64,000 bases of DNA, taken from assembly GCA_964602595.1 (NCBI GenBank), contig CAZRRO010000007.1, positions 124,001-188,000 on the forward strand, in the 5' to 3' direction. The position numbers and the translations under genes were made by a program. Every line of letters starts with the position of its first letter. Within the stretch, counting starts at the first letter, position 1. The notes below the pieces were generated by a model. That model was given only the letters and a program-made list of their open reading frames with translations, was not told where the DNA came from and searched no databases. The stretch is from CAIWAH01 sp964602595 (GTDB lineage: Bacteria; Verrucomicrobiota; Verrucomicrobiia; Limisphaerales; UBA9464). Below are positions 1-11,631 of this stretch, piece by piece.

Positions 1-702
<702 letters not shown>

Positions 703-908
703 GCCCGAAACGTGCGGTGGCCCGGAACGGCTGCCAAGCAAAAGGCCGTGGAGCGTTCCGGATCCGATTCCCCCGGCGACGGGCGGATGTCAGCAGTCCC
801 GCTTGCCCTGAACTTCAGGTGCGCTGCTTACCCGAAACAAGCGGCTTGCACCGACGGGCGTCCACCCTAACGTCGCGCTCCTGTTTCGCGCCTTGGCGCC
901 TTCACCTG

Positions 909-3791
<2,883 letters not shown>

Positions 3792-3833
3792 GTCACGAAG
3801 CTCCTTGCCGCCTGAAACGAAGGGGTTCCGTTT

Positions 3834-4760
3834 ATGCCAAGCAAGCCGAACTTGCTCAAAGTGAAGACCGCAAAGCTCGACGCCGGGACGCTGTGGCAAC
3901 CAGTTAGACGACCGAAACGAAGCAGGCACGTCTTGCCGAAACCCTACGACAACCTCGTCAGGAAAGGGGCGACGGCGACCGAAATCAAGACGCTGGGTGA
4001 TGCCAAAGGGTGGGAAAAGTTGCTGACCAATCGAAGGTTGAAATCCCTTGAAGTGGCTTACCTGTCGCAAGAGAAGGCGGAGCAGTTGGGCGCGCTGAAG
4101 AGCTTGGAAAAGCTGATAATTCGTAATGGCGGTGTGACCAACCTTTCGAGTCTTGGCGAACTGGGAAAGTTGAAGGAACTGACCATCGAGTCGGCGGGAA
4201 GCCTCAGGGATTTTTCATTCTTGGGTGACTTAAAGGTTATACGCTCCTTGCGCCTCGCGGGCATGAACAGGTTCAAGGATGTCAGCGTTCTCGAAGCTCT
4301 GCCCCGCCTGAGACGGTTCGAGTTGGTCAGCACCGACTACTGGTCTCGGTTACCGACTCTCAAGTCGTTCGGCGGCCTGAAGCAACTGCGGGAACTGTTT
4401 GTCGGCTACCCGACCGGCGATGATTCGCTGGAGCCATTGGCTGCCCTGACTGGGTTGAAAGTTCTCGGTCTTGGCCTCCAGTATCCGTTAAAAGAGTTCG
4501 CTCGACTCGCCGTGGCGCTTCCGGACGTCAGATGCGCGCTATTTTCCAAACCCTATTCGATCGGTATGAGTTCGTTCCGCGGGTGCAAGCGCTGCGGGGG
4601 AAATACAAGCATTGCGCTGGCGAAAGGCTACCGCGCCGTCTGTCCTGAATGTGATTCGGACAAGTTTGTTGCCTACATGAAGCAATTTGAAGACTTGAAA
4701 GCGGGCTTCACCTCGAAGGTTGCTCGAACGCGGGTGAGGCGAGTGAAAACAAGCCGGTAA
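3834..4760 (+). CDS. Leucine-rich-repeat protein with a C-terminal zinc ribbon
   Basis: A 308-residue protein without signal peptide or membrane segment, so probably cytoplasmic. Residues about 60-230 hold irregular leucine-rich repeats (for example LKSLEKLIIRNG, LGKLKELTIES, LTGLKVLGLGL), similar to repeats in short immunity-like or SMI1-associated proteins. Residues about 252-285 carry two Cys pairs, CKRCGG and VCPECDS, which look like a zinc ribbon. The first 40 residues are basic. Base composition is clearly lower in GC than gcvP (31 of 60 G+C at 4081-4140 against about 45 of 60 in typical gcvP lines), hinting at a foreign origin. The molecular role is unknown; protein binding is an inference from the repeats. 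Confidence 0.8.
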   Translation: MPSKPNLLKVKTAKLDAGTLWQPVRRPKRSRHVLPKPYDNLVRKGATATEIKTLGDAKGWEKLLTNRRLKSLEVAYLSQEKAEQLGALKSLEKLIIRNGGVTNLSSLGELGKLKELTIESAGSLRDFSFLGDLKVIRSLRLAGMNRFKDVSVLEALPRLRRFELVSTDYWSRLPTLKSFGGLKQLRELFVGYPTGDDSLEPLAALTGLKVLGLGLQYPLKEFARLAVALPDVRCALFSKPYSIGMSSFRGCKRCGGNTSIALAKGYRAVCPECDSDKFVAYMKQFEDLKAGFTSKVARTRVRRVKTSR

Positions 4761-4822
4761 CGACATCATCGCGTGTCCTTCTGCGTGGGCATAGAACCAT
4801 GCTTAGGAATGACAAGCGGCAG

Positions 4823-5251
4823 TCACGCCTTCCGCTCCCAGCGGAACTTCCGGTCGGCCTCGCGGATCGGAAGGTCGTTGATGCTGGCGAAGCGGGACCG
4901 CATGTAGCCGAGTTCGTCGAACTCCCAGTTCTCGTTGCCGTAGGAGCGATACCAGTGGCCTGAGTCGTCGTGCCATTCGTATTCGAAGCGCACGGCGATG
5001 CGGTTGCCGGTGAAGGCCCACAGCTCCTTCTTCAGCCGGTAGTCCAGTTCGCGCGCCCATTTGCGGCGCAGGAATTCCACGACCGCGGCGCGGCCGTCGA
5101 TGAACTCGGCGCGATTCCGCCAGTGCGTGTCGGGGGTGTAGGCGAGCGAGACGCGCTCCGGGTCGCGGCTGTTCCAGGCGTCCTCGGCGGCCTGGACCTT
5201 TTGGCGGGCGGTTTCCTCGGTGAACGGCGGCAGGGGCGGGCGGGGATTCAT
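4823..5251 (-). CDS. DUF1348 (NTF2-like fold) protein
   Basis: A 142-residue protein of the SnoaL/NTF2-like superfamily, DUF1348 branch. Typical family signatures are AEDAWNSRDPERVSLAYT near the N-terminus, the WRNR segment, and FRFEYEW-like and SYGNENWEFD segments. The family has a cone-shaped fold that binds small molecules, and its function is unknown. An upstream ATG at 5290 is in frame, but ATG 5251 sits one base after the stop of the preceding gene and gives the usual N-terminus, so I chose it. It is the last gene of a minus-strand unit with a flavin-binding protein and DUF5069. Confidence 0.85.
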   Translation of the reverse strand: MNPRPPLPPFTEETARQKVQAAEDAWNSRDPERVSLAYTPDTHWRNRAEFIDGRAAVVEFLRRKWARELDYRLKKELWAFTGNRIAVRFEYEWHDDSGHWYRSYGNENWEFDELGYMRSRFASINDLPIREADRKFRWERKA

Positions 5252-5252
5252 G

Positions 5253-5852
5253 TCAGGGCTGAGCCTTGAGTTTGGCTTCCAGTTCGGCAATGCGCGCCTT
5301 GAGCGGCGCGACCGCGCGCTCGACCTCGTCGGCGGTGTAACGGGGCGTGATGAACTTCGGGCAGTTCCAGTCGAAGGCCACCACGTCGATCAGGAACACC
5401 CGTTCCGCCCGCGCGGCGCCGGTGCCGGCCGGTTGCACGCGCGCGGTCTCCCCGGGATGTTCGCGGGCATCCAGCACGCGGGCGTGGCCGAGTAGCTTCA
5501 GGCGCTCGCGGTTCGGATAATCCATCAGGAACAGCGTCACGCGGTCGTCCACGGCGAGGTTGCCGGTCGAGAGCATCTGCCGGTTCCCGCCGTAGTCGGC
5601 GAAGCCCAGCGTGTGGTCGTCGAGCACGCGCAGGAAACCGCGCGGCCCTCCGCGGTGCTGCACATAGGGCCAGCCGGTCTCGGTGACTGTGGCGAGGTAG
5701 AACGAGTCGCGTGCGGCGATGAACGCCCGCTCGTCGTCCGTGAGCAGGTCGCGCTCGGGCGCATCAAATGCCCCGGCGGCGCGACCGTAGTAGCGCCGCT
5801 GGGCGTCGAGCACGGACGGCGTGAGCATCGTCTGGAGAAAGCGGGCGGCCAT
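5253..5852 (-). CDS. Pyridoxamine 5'-phosphate oxidase-family (FMN-binding split barrel) protein
   Basis: A 199-residue protein with the FMN-binding split-barrel pattern: FIAARDSFYLATVTETGWPY, then RGGPRGFLRV, FADYGGNRQMLSTGNL and VTLFLMDYPNRERLKLLGHARV. Members of this subgroup are annotated as pyridoxamine 5'-phosphate oxidase-related and are usually flavin- or heme-binding reductases rather than true PdxH. The C-terminal 25 residues form a charged helix (VERAVAPLKARIAELEAKLK), perhaps a short coiled coil. The start at 5852 removes an unlikely in-frame extension that overlaps the DUF5069 gene. Its stop is one base before the DUF1348 start, so the two are probably co-translated. Confidence 0.88.
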   Translation of the reverse strand: MAARFLQTMLTPSVLDAQRRYYGRAAGAFDAPERDLLTDDERAFIAARDSFYLATVTETGWPYVQHRGGPRGFLRVLDDHTLGFADYGGNRQMLSTGNLAVDDRVTLFLMDYPNRERLKLLGHARVLDAREHPGETARVQPAGTGAARAERVFLIDVVAFDWNCPKFITPRYTADEVERAVAPLKARIAELEAKLKAQP

Positions 5853-5883
5853 GGGAGGAGCGGTTAAGGTTTGGGCTAGCCTC

Positions 5884-6330
5884 TCAGCGGCTGCCGCCGA
5901 AGGACAGATGATCGTCGAGGTCGAGGTAGGCGAAGACGGTGTCGATGTCCTCGCGGCGGGCGTCGAGCCGGGCGATGCCTTCGCCGAGCCATTGGTGGCC
6001 GTCCACGCTGTGGTCGGTGTAGGTCTCCGTCCAAGCCGACCAGCCGGCGATCTCGTGCGGCGACTTCCGGGCCCGGCCGTTGAGCCATTGCAGCACCTCG
6101 AAGTCACCCAGGCCGGCGCGAACCTGTGTCAGCAATTCTTCCGCGGCCACGCCGGTGAAGCCGAACAGCAGCGTGTCGAGCGGGTTGTTGAACTTGTAGT
6201 CGCCCAACTGGCCGGCGAGCGAGGCGCGGGCCTTGTCGAGCACGCGCGCCAGGATGGTGTAACCGCCGACGCGGACGCGGGGACTGCGGGGCGGTCGTCG
6301 GGTAAGATCGGGAGCCGGGTGGGTGTTCAT
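5884..6330 (-). CDS. DUF5069 domain protein
   Basis: A 148-residue protein that matches the DUF5069 family over its full length: PPRSPRVRVGGYTILARVLDKARA at the N-terminus (split here by eye into family blocks), a central YKFNNPLDTLLFGF, and the ending DIDTVFAYLDLDDHLSFGG. The family is common in Verrucomicrobiota and has no known function. ATG 6330 gives the standard N-terminus. It is the first gene of the unit with the oxidase-like and DUF1348 genes, and it is transcribed away from an HxlR regulator 132 bp away. Confidence 0.85.
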   Translation of the reverse strand: MNTHPAPDLTRRPPRSPRVRVGGYTILARVLDKARASLAGQLGDYKFNNPLDTLLFGFTGVAAEELLTQVRAGLGDFEVLQWLNGRARKSPHEIAGWSAWTETYTDHSVDGHQWLGEGIARLDARREDIDTVFAYLDLDDHLSFGGSR

Positions 6331-6361
6331 GGTCAGTTTCTTGTCGTTCTCTGTTTCAGCG

Positions 6362-6381
6362 CCGGACAAGCTTTCGTCCGG
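6362..6381. promoter_or_regulatory. Inverted repeat between DUF5069 and the HxlR gene (candidate operator)
   Basis: CCGGAC and GTCCGG flank an 8-base spacer in the divergent intergenic region. The half-sites are perfect over 6 bp. The position between an HxlR-type regulator and the genes it may control makes an operator plausible, but no expression evidence exists. Confidence 0.3.
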
Positions 6382-6462
6382 ACGCCCATTCCCTTCGCAC
6401 GAACCCGCGGATTCCGTAAGGAGCCACAATCGCGTGGGGTGGGCACTTTTCGGTGTATCTTT

Positions 6463-6825
6463 ATGAGCGCCAGCGAGGAGAAACTTCTGAAGAAGCTGCC
6501 GAAGCTGAAACCCGGCCGGGCTGATCGCCTGCTGGAGGACGTCATCGGCTGCCGCTGGACCATCAGCGTGCTGCGCGCGGTCGCGGGCGGGGTGCGACGG
6601 CCCGGCGCGCTGGAGCGCCACATCGAGGGCATCAGCCCCAAGGTGCTGAACGACCGGCTCAAACACTTCACCACTGCGGGCGTGTTTGAGCGCGTGGCGT
6701 TCCCGGAGATTCCGCCGCGGGTGGAATATCGCCTCACGCCGTGGGGCCGGAAGTTCACGCGGCTGCTCCGCGAGTTGGAGCGGCTCCAGGCCGAGCTGGA
6801 CCAAGCCCCGGACCCCAAGGCTTGA
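6463..6825 (+). CDS. HxlR-family winged-helix transcriptional regulator
   Basis: A 120-residue DNA-binding protein. The core shows the HxlR pattern: GCRWTISVLRAVAGG, then RPGALERHIEGISPKVLNDRLK (recognition region), FERVAFPEIPPRVEYRLTPWG. HxlR proteins act as dimers responding to small electrophiles or redox state. The Cys at about residue 30 (IGCRW) is at the place used for sensing in several relatives, which is an inference here. ATG 6463 is the only start giving the usual short N-terminus. It is divergent from the DUF5069/oxidase/DUF1348 unit, its likely target. Confidence 0.88.
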   Translation: MSASEEKLLKKLPKLKPGRADRLLEDVIGCRWTISVLRAVAGGVRRPGALERHIEGISPKVLNDRLKHFTTAGVFERVAFPEIPPRVEYRLTPWGRKFTRLLRELERLQAELDQAPDPKA

Positions 6826-6931
6826 GAAGCGCTCGCCGCCTCCGTCCGATGCCGGCGGTGGCCCGTCGTTTCGGCAAATTCCCGCCTTCGCCGATTGGCG
6901 GACTCGAGGCCCGCGTTTAGGGTCCGTCGCC

Positions 6932-7561
6932 ATGTCCAGCCGCCACCGTCCGCTCCTCGTTGCCGCCGTCGTGGTGGCGGTGGTCTGGGCGCTCGCGTTG
7001 GGCGGCATGGCCGTAGCCCGGCACTTGAAGGTCACGCCGGACAAGGTGCGCAGTTACCTCGCGGGTTTGGATTTTGCCAAACTCACGCCGGAACAGCGCC
7101 GGGCCGCGGTGCGTCAATTGGCCGCCATGCTGAACGCGCTTTCGCCCGAAGAACGCCGGGCCGCCCGGATGAACCGCGAGTTCGCCGCCTTCTTCCGCGC
7201 CCTCGACGACGCGGAGCGGGGCGAGCTGCTGGAGCTGACGCTGCCGTCCGGGTTCAACCAGATGCTGTCCGCCTTCGAGCAGCTGCCGGAAGACAAACGC
7301 CGCAAGGCGGTCGAGGACACGCTGCGCCGGATGCGCGAGCAGGCCGCCGCCGGGGAAGCCGGCGAGGGCGAAGCCGGGCCCGGGGAACCGGAGCTGAGCC
7401 CCGAGTTACGCGAGAAGATGGTCAAGGTCGGGGTGAAGACCTTCATGGAACAAGGCTCGCCGGAGACTCGCGCGGAGCTGCAGCCCGTGCTGGAGGAGAT
7501 GCAACGCAACATGGAGGCCGGCCGTCTGTTCCGGCCTGGGCGGCGACCCCGGGGCGAATGA
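6932..7561 (+). CDS. Membrane-anchored helical protein of unknown function
   Basis: A 209-residue protein I do not recognise. Residues about 7-28 form one membrane helix (LLVAAVVVAVVWALALGGMA), followed by a soluble helical region rich in Arg, Glu and Ala with motifs such as LTPEQRRAAVRQLAAMLNAL and LSPEERRAARMNREF. A Gly/Glu-rich linker sits near residue 140. ATG 6932 gives the membrane anchor at the N-terminus; the longer in-frame frame has no plausible start. Its stop overlaps the next start in an ATGA, so it is translationally coupled to the pseudopilin-like gene. Confidence 0.75.
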   Translation: MSSRHRPLLVAAVVVAVVWALALGGMAVARHLKVTPDKVRSYLAGLDFAKLTPEQRRAAVRQLAAMLNALSPEERRAARMNREFAAFFRALDDAERGELLELTLPSGFNQMLSAFEQLPEDKRRKAVEDTLRRMREQAAAGEAGEGEAGPGEPELSPELREKMVKVGVKTFMEQGSPETRAELQPVLEEMQRNMEAGRLFRPGRRPRGE

Positions 7562-8115
7562 ACGCCTTCCCACCCAGCGCCGGCCGCGGTTTCACGCTCG
7601 TCGAATTGCTCGTCGTGATCGCGATCATCGCCATCCTGGCCGGTCTGCTCCTGCCGGCGGCGACGCGCGCCACCGGCCGGGCTCGGGCCACGGCGTGCCT
7701 CTCCAACCTCAAGCAGGTCGGCCTCGGGCTCCGGCTCTACCTGGATGAAAATGCCAACCGCTTTCCCGTGATGTTGAACCGCGCCAAGGGTGCCGCCGCG
7801 CCGCTCACCAACGCCGTGGCCGACGTGCTGGGCCGCCAGTTGGGCAGTGCCGGCGTGCTCAGCTGTCCGGCGGACCGGCAGCGTTACTTCGAGGATGCCG
7901 GCTCCAGCTACTTCTGGAACTTCCTGCTCAACGGCCAGCGGGCCGACGCGGTTCGCATCATGGGCTTGCCGGTGAAGGAGAACGGCGTGGCTGTGTTCAG
8001 CGACCAGGCCGACTTCCACGCCGCCCGCGGACCGGGCAAGGGCAAGAACCACCTCTATGCCGATGGCGCGGTGAAGAACTTCTTCACCGTCGAAACCGAA
8101 CCCCTGACGCCGTGA
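7558..8115 (+). CDS. Pseudopilin-like protein (prepilin-type N-terminal cleavage domain)
   Basis: A 185-residue protein with a class III leader: GFTLVELLVVIAIIAILAG, cleavage expected between G11 and F12, with the conserved Glu five residues into the mature protein. The remainder follows the DUF1559/H-X9-DG style common in PVC bacteria (ATACLSNLKQVGLGLRLYLD, LSCPADR, LYADG near the end). Such proteins are thought to assemble with or resemble type II secretion/type IV pilus components in the inner membrane, but the actual role of this expanded family is unknown. It overlaps the preceding gene by 4 bp and is followed 7 bp later by an ABC ATPase. Confidence 0.9.
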   Translation: MNAFPPSAGRGFTLVELLVVIAIIAILAGLLLPAATRATGRARATACLSNLKQVGLGLRLYLDENANRFPVMLNRAKGAAAPLTNAVADVLGRQLGSAGVLSCPADRQRYFEDAGSSYFWNFLLNGQRADAVRIMGLPVKENGVAVFSDQADFHAARGPGKGKNHLYADGAVKNFFTVETEPLTP

Positions 8116-8122
8116 CCTTGCC

Positions 8123-9025
8123 GTGATCCAGCTCCGGTCCTTGCGAAAAATGTTCGGCCAGCGCGTCGCGGTCGCGGGCCTCGACCTGCACGTGCCGCGC
8201 GGGGTGGTCTTCGGCCTCCTCGGGCACAACGGCGCCGGTAAAAGCACGACCATCGGCATGCTGCTCGGGCAGGTCTGGCCGACCGCCGGCGAAGTCCGCG
8301 TCTGCGGCCACGACGTGATCGGCCGGCGGGCGCAGGCATTGGCCCGGGTGGGCGCGATCTTCGAGGCGCCCGTGTTCTACGATTACCTGAGCGGCTGGCG
8401 GAACCTGGAAATCCTCGCGAGCTATTCCGCGCGGACGCCGAAGGAACGTCTCCGCGAAGTCGTCGCGTGGGTGGGCTTGGCCGGCCGCGAACATTCGCTG
8501 GTCCGCACCTATTCGCACGGCATGCGCGCCCGGCTCGCACTGGCCCAGGCGCTGTTGCCTGCGCCGGAGCTGCTCATCCTCGACGAGCCGACCAACGGAC
8601 TGGATCCCGAGGGCATCCACGAGATGCGCGAAACGATCCGCCGCCTGCACGCCGAGTTTGGGCTCACGATCCTGCTGTCGTCTCACCTGCTCAGCGAGGT
8701 GCAACAGCTCTGCCCGCGCATCGCCGTGTTGCATCAGGGGGCGAAGGTGTTCGACGGCACGCTGGCCGAGGCCACCCGGACCCGCGACCGCGTGCGACTC
8801 GGGACCGACGACTTTCCGGCGGCCGCGGCCGAGCTGGGACGCAGCGGGCTGATCACCGGCGCGGAGGAGGGCGAATTCCTCTGTCTGGCCGGTGGCGCCA
8901 CCCCGGCGCTGGTCGTGAAACGGCTCGTGGAACTGGGCTTTCCGGTGCACGCGATCACCCGGGAGGAATCCACGCTCGAACAGTTCTACCTCTCGCTCGT
9001 GAAGAAATCCCCGCCGCCGGCCTGA
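8123..9025 (+). CDS. ABC transporter ATP-binding protein
   Basis: A 300-residue ATPase of the ABC-2 exporter type. Walker A is GHNGAGKSTT (about residues 34-43), the signature is YSHGMRARLALAQAL, Walker B is ELLILDEPTNGLDPEG, and the H-loop is LLSSHLLSEV. The C-terminal 80 residues are the accessory domain usual in this group. The start codon is GTG at 8123, 7 bp after the pseudopilin gene. The permease follows 14 bp later. The cargo is not evident. Confidence 0.95.
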   Translation: MIQLRSLRKMFGQRVAVAGLDLHVPRGVVFGLLGHNGAGKSTTIGMLLGQVWPTAGEVRVCGHDVIGRRAQALARVGAIFEAPVFYDYLSGWRNLEILASYSARTPKERLREVVAWVGLAGREHSLVRTYSHGMRARLALAQALLPAPELLILDEPTNGLDPEGIHEMRETIRRLHAEFGLTILLSSHLLSEVQQLCPRIAVLHQGAKVFDGTLAEATRTRDRVRLGTDDFPAAAAELGRSGLITGAEEGEFLCLAGGATPALVVKRLVELGFPVHAITREESTLEQFYLSLVKKSPPPA

Positions 9026-9039
9026 ACCCCTTTCCCCGC

Positions 9040-9888
9040 GTGTTCCTCCTCCAGCTCAAGCACGAACTCTGGAAGCTCTTCGGCAAGAAGCGGACCTACA
9101 TCGGCTTCGGCGCGTTCCTGCTCGCCCAGCTCGCGGTGATCCTGATGTTCCGCTACACGAAGGCCGCCGTCGCGATCCGCCGGGCGCTGGAAGGCGGCGG
9201 TTATCCGGCGGATGACTTCCTCACCGCCGGCACCATCGCCACGCAGATCGTCATCCCCGTCGCCTTCCTGCTGCTGCCGCTCTACGTCGCGCTGGTCGGC
9301 GGCGACCTGGTGGCCAAGGAAACCGAGGACGGCACGCTGCGGATGATCCTGGCGCGGCCCATCTCGCGGCTCCGCCTGCTGACGCTCAAGTGGGTCGCCG
9401 GCGCGCTGTTTTCGCTCGCGCTGTCGCTCATGCTGGGCGGCTGCGGCTGGCTGCTGGCCTCGTTCTGGTTTCCGCAGGGCGGCCTGTTTGCCATCCAGAT
9501 TGAGGGTGGGCCGGCGGGCGGCTTCGCCGTGTTTGGCGCCGGGGAAGGGGCGTGGCGTTACCTCGCCGCGCACGCCCTGCTGGCGACCAAGGCGATCACC
9601 GTGCTGAGCCTCGCGTTCCTGTTCTCCTGCTTCAACATGAAGCCGGCCGCAGCGACGATCCTCGCGCTGTCGGTCATGTTCGTGAGTGTGATCCTCATGA
9701 ACATCCCCTGGTTCGCCGACTACCGGACGTGGTTCCTCACCCACCACCTGAATCTCTGGCAGTGGATGTTCCTCCAGACGCCGCCCGGCATGAAGATGCT
9801 GGAATCGCTGTGCCTGCTCGCGGGTTTCAACGTGACATTCTTCGCTGTTGGCGCCGCCGCCTTCCAGGTCCGCGACATCAAGTCGTGA
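9040..9888 (+). CDS. ABC-2 type transporter permease
   Basis: A 282-residue membrane protein with about six hydrophobic segments. It begins with the characteristic KHELWKLFGKKRTYIGF, and the LVAKETEDGTLRMILARPISR block is diagnostic for ABC-2 permeases (amphipathic coupling region). GTG 9040 is the only sensible start after the ATPase stop. It pairs with the ATPase just upstream to form an exporter; the substrate is unknown. About 115 bp without a gene follow, in which I see only a weak 4-bp hairpin. Confidence 0.9.
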   Translation: MFLLQLKHELWKLFGKKRTYIGFGAFLLAQLAVILMFRYTKAAVAIRRALEGGGYPADDFLTAGTIATQIVIPVAFLLLPLYVALVGGDLVAKETEDGTLRMILARPISRLRLLTLKWVAGALFSLALSLMLGGCGWLLASFWFPQGGLFAIQIEGGPAGGFAVFGAGEGAWRYLAAHALLATKAITVLSLAFLFSCFNMKPAAATILALSVMFVSVILMNIPWFADYRTWFLTHHLNLWQWMFLQTPPGMKMLESLCLLAGFNVTFFAVGAAAFQVRDIKS

Positions 9889-10005
9889 GGTGCCCGGCGG
9901 AGCTGCTCGGGCCGTCCTGCCGGTTTTGAAACGGCGGCACTTTAGCGGCCCGCTTCCTCTGGATTCGTTGGCGTCCCCCACGCAAGCTGCCGCCCGCACT
10001 GCCGC

Positions 10006-10887
10006 ATGAAAGTCCTCCACGTCCACGCCCATTTCGACGACTTCGAGTTCGTTGCCGCCGGCACCTTTGAACTTTGGCGCCGCCAGTTGGGCGCGGAGTT
10101 CCGGGGCAAGATCATCGTCTGCACCGACGGTCGCTCAGGACATCAGTTCCGGACCCGCGAGGAGACGGCGCGCGTCCGCCTCGCCGAACAGGAAGCCAGC
10201 GCGAAGCTCGGCGGCTACGAGTTCGAGCTGTTGCGCAAGCCGAACGGCCAACCCTTCGAGGAAGCCTGCCGGGTGTTGACCACCGACCTCCTCGCCGCGC
10301 TGTGGAAGGGCATCCGTGAGTTCGAGCCGGACTATCTCATTTGCCCGCCGCTGCCCACCGATCCGCAGGCCGGCGTGCATCCGGACCACATCACGGTGGC
10401 CGAGGCGGTGCGCCGCGTGGCTTACATGATCAATGTGCCCCACGCGTTCCTCGGCGAATATCCGGTGGCCGACGAGACCCTATCCCGCTGGGTGAAGACT
10501 CCGGTGATCCTCAATGCCTACGACGGCTACATGGCCGGCGCGAACACCGCCGACCTGGTCGTGGACGTGGACGACGCCTTTGACCTGATCGCCGAGGAAT
10601 CCTGGTGCCACCAAAGCCAGATCAACGAGTGGCTGCCGTGGGTCGCCCGACATAACATTGATCCAACCGCCAATCTCGACGCGTGGAAGCAGAAGCTGCG
10701 CGCCCGTTTCGACCGCCAGGCGCGGGAACTAGGCCTGCCCGCGGGACGCGCCTGCGAAGCCTTCGCCGTGACCGCCTGGGGCATCGTGCCCGGCTTCGAC
10801 CCGCTTCAGCGCGACTTCCCCGGGCTCGTGCGCGAACCGGGCCGCGAGGAACGCCTGCGGTCCAAACTGGCCCGCTGGGGCGGCTAG
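10006..10887 (+). CDS. PIG-L (LmbE-like) family deacetylase
   Basis: A 293-residue zinc-dependent N-acetyl-sugar deacetylase-like enzyme. The metal site reads AHFDDFEF near residue 8, a variant of the usual AHPDDVEF with Phe in place of Pro, and GVHPDHITV near residue 128 supplies the second motif. There is no signal peptide, so it is cytoplasmic. Relatives act on N-acetylglucosamine-linked substrates (mycothiol, bacillithiol, GPI precursors), but the actual substrate is not shown. It converges with the sigma-factor gene, and the two share the CTAG at 10884-10887 as stop codons. Confidence 0.9.
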   Translation: MKVLHVHAHFDDFEFVAAGTFELWRRQLGAEFRGKIIVCTDGRSGHQFRTREETARVRLAEQEASAKLGGYEFELLRKPNGQPFEEACRVLTTDLLAALWKGIREFEPDYLICPPLPTDPQAGVHPDHITVAEAVRRVAYMINVPHAFLGEYPVADETLSRWVKTPVILNAYDGYMAGANTADLVVDVDDAFDLIAEESWCHQSQINEWLPWVARHNIDPTANLDAWKQKLRARFDRQARELGLPAGRACEAFAVTAWGIVPGFDPLQRDFPGLVREPGREERLRSKLARWGG

Positions 10888-11618
10888 GCGGAGCGCGCAA
10901 GCACCTCGACCAAGTAGCGCAACTCGGCGTCCACGTCGGCAAAGGCGGGCACCGTCTGGGCGACTTCGGCGCGGACGAGTTCGCGGAACCGCTTGCGCAG
11001 GCGATGCACCGCCACCTTCAGGGCGCCTTCGCTCCAGCCGAGTTGGGCGGCGACCTCCGCCTGGGCCGCCGCGGCACCCACGAGCCACGGCTTCAGGTAT
11101 TCGAACTGGTCCGCCTTGCCGGCCGCCGCATGTTCCGCCGCCAACGTCCGCAGGGCCGTGTCCATGATGGCCAGCGCCCACTGACGGTCGAACCACCAGT
11201 CGTCCGCCGCTCCGGCCGGGGCCGCGAGTTCGCGGCCCGGTGAGGTGTCGGTCGGTGCGGGCAACGGTTCGTGGACGGCCCCGCCGCCCCGTTTGGCGGC
11301 GTTGTCGCGGTCCCGTTGGTCGCCGAGGAAATGCCGGAGCGCGCCCAGCACGAAGGACCGGAAACGCCCGCGCGCCGGATCGGCCGCGGCGAATCCATCG
11401 CGGGCCAGCAGCCGGGCGAAGAACTCCTGCGTCAGCTCGCGGGCCGTATCCTCGGTGCGCCCCTCGCGTTGGAGGAAGCGGAACACCGGCTGATAGTAGC
11501 TTTCGCAAAGCTCGCCGAGCGCCGCCTGCGCTGCCGGCGAATCGCCCTGCGCCGTGAGGACGAGCGTCCAGCGGGTCGGGGCGAAGGCAGAGCCATTCGT
11601 GGGCGGTGACGTGGTCAT
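10884..11618 (-). CDS. ECF-type RNA polymerase sigma factor
   Basis: A 244-residue sigma factor. Region 2 reads ELTQEFFARLLARDGF and RFRSFVLGALRHFLGDQ, a pattern typical of PVC sigma factors, and region 4 carries the helix-turn-helix AEVAAQLGWSEGALKVAVHRLRK. An in-frame ATG at 11642 would overlap the kinase stop; ATG 11618 leaves a 13-bp gap and is preferred. It lies directly downstream of a Ser/Thr kinase gene on the same strand. ECF-kinase partnerships are known in planctomycetes, so phosphorylation-dependent control is a reasonable inference. No anti-sigma factor is nearby. Confidence 0.9.
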   Translation of the reverse strand: MTTSPPTNGSAFAPTRWTLVLTAQGDSPAAQAALGELCESYYQPVFRFLQREGRTEDTARELTQEFFARLLARDGFAAADPARGRFRSFVLGALRHFLGDQRDRDNAAKRGGGAVHEPLPAPTDTSPGRELAAPAGAADDWWFDRQWALAIMDTALRTLAAEHAAAGKADQFEYLKPWLVGAAAAQAEVAAQLGWSEGALKVAVHRLRKRFRELVRAEVAQTVPAFADVDAELRYLVEVLARSA

Positions 11619-11631
11619 GGCGGCGATGACT

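Noticed and set aside
703..908. Glycine riboswitch upstream of gcvP
   Set aside because: No paired conserved glycine-aptamer core is visible in the 206-bp leader.
9889..10005. Possible terminator after the ABC permease
   Set aside because: Only a 4-bp stem around GCCG/CGGC with no T run.
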